NCBI RefSeq assembly: GCF_000688655.1
Contig: NZ_JIBO01000001.1
Location: 72,570 to 78,196 of the forward strand
DNA from: Lonsdalea quercina subsp. quercina
Lineage (GTDB): Bacteria; Pseudomonadota; Gammaproteobacteria; Enterobacterales; Enterobacteriaceae
Length of the DNA: 5,627 nucleotides
Direction: 5' to 3'
A model generated the notes under the pieces. It made no database searches and was not told where the DNA came from. It worked only from the letters and a program-made list of their open reading frames with translations. The position numbers were made by a program, and so were the translations under genes. Numbering within the stretch: position 1 is the stretch's first letter; every line of letters begins with the position of its first letter. Shown here piece by piece: positions 5,243-5,627 of the stretch.

Positions 5243-5355
5243 TGACCGGCGAAACCGGAATCCATAGGATGTTGACCTCATAGTAACCATAAATAAAGAC
5301 GAACTGAACGGGCATTTCAGGGGCAGTTTATGATGCTTATGACTCTGCATGATGA
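5243..5355. other. Spacer between the IS66 fragment and the MerR-type gene
   Basis: No gene is recognised. This is 3' of the minus-strand regulator. No hairpin with a T-tract is seen for it on the minus strand; a 5-bp CTGAA/TTCAG pair (about 5307-5325) is too weak to call. Confidence 0.35.
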
Positions 5356-5627
5356 TTAATTTGCTTTTCGTCCGGTCAACGCTTTCAGAAGACGTTCGCG
5401 TTGTGTTTCCAGTGAACACAGATGTTTATCAACTTCATCGAGATGCTTTCGCAGAACATCATGGGTTTCAGGGCAAAACTCCCTATTCTCTTCTCTACGC
5501 ATACAGGCAGGGAACGTCTCAATCTCGGCAAGCGTGAACCCTGCAAGTATCAGCCGGCGAATCTGGCAGATCTGTGCAACCGACTGCTCACTAAAGTAAC
5601 GGTAGCCGTTGTCTCCCCGCACTGAGG
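5356..5627 (-). CDS. MerR-family transcriptional regulator (C-terminal 89 residues, cut by window edge)
   Basis: The frame is open from the right edge and ends at TAA (5358-5356). It starts within the wing of the MerR DNA-binding domain (SVRGDNGYRYFSE, matching the family pattern 'R..NGYR.Y'). It continues with the second helical pair (VAQICQIRRLILAGFTLAEI), and then a C-terminal coiled-coil dimerisation helix (about THDVLRKHLDEVDKHLCSLE onward, ending TGRKAN). Between them, FPACM and a following REFCPE give two cysteines, a pattern common in a MerR subgroup near oxidoreductase genes. The GTG at 5622 is internal; the true start and about 35-40 residues including the first HTH lie outside the window. 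MerR proteins twist promoters with long spacers in response to metals, oxidants or small organics. The inducer is unknown and the target promoter is not in view. Confidence 0.85.
   Translation of the reverse strand, partial: SVRGDNGYRYFSEQSVAQICQIRRLILAGFTLAEIETFPACMRREENREFCPETHDVLRKHLDEVDKHLCSLETQRERLLKALTGRKAN

Noticed and set aside
5120..5419. Minus-strand 99-codon open frame
   Set aside because: It overlaps the MerR gene in another frame and is antisense to the IS66 TnpB fragment; no family recognised.

Overview
The window looks like chromosomal DNA of an Enterobacterales-type gammaproteobacterium. This is inferred from gene families, the moderately GC-rich codon use with AT-rich intergenic spacers, and Shine-Dalgarno usage; no marker fixes the genus. 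It has five readable genes (two cut by the window ends) and at least three damaged ones, so it reads as an accessory segment undergoing decay.

Left part (1-2022, minus strand). A D-2-hydroxyacid dehydrogenase runs off the left edge. Upstream of it is a striking pair of 8-bp palindromes (GACGCGTC) spaced exactly 21 bp apart, a likely operator. Next is an intact, probably exported alpha/beta hydrolase (688-1695). Behind it lies the frameshifted N-terminal stump of a short-chain dehydrogenase/reductase (about 2022-1738). The three may once have formed a same-strand metabolic group.

Middle (2023-4060, plus strand). A gene-poor AT-rich stretch leads into a complete 483-residue sugar-porter-type MFS transporter (2439-3890). 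Several family signatures in it are altered. A strong intrinsic terminator follows at 4025-4059. The pathway of the transported solute is not encoded in the window.

Right part (4281-5627). A toxin-first toxin-antitoxin operon of HigBA type has an operator-like palindrome (4281-4300) and a consensus Shine-Dalgarno. The toxin frame is interrupted by a single in-frame TAA at codon 61. The XRE-type antitoxin that follows is intact, so the locus looks like a disarmed system with an orphan antitoxin. Beyond it is a small eroded piece of an IS66-family TnpB (Orf2) gene (5132-5242). A MerR-family regulator on the minus strand runs off the right edge.

I found no RNA gene, CRISPR array, origin or complete mobile element. 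I also found no convincing wholly new system. The most distinctive items are the nonsense-disarmed toxin, the two buried gene remnants (SDR and IS66 TnpB), and the 21-bp-phased palindrome pair.
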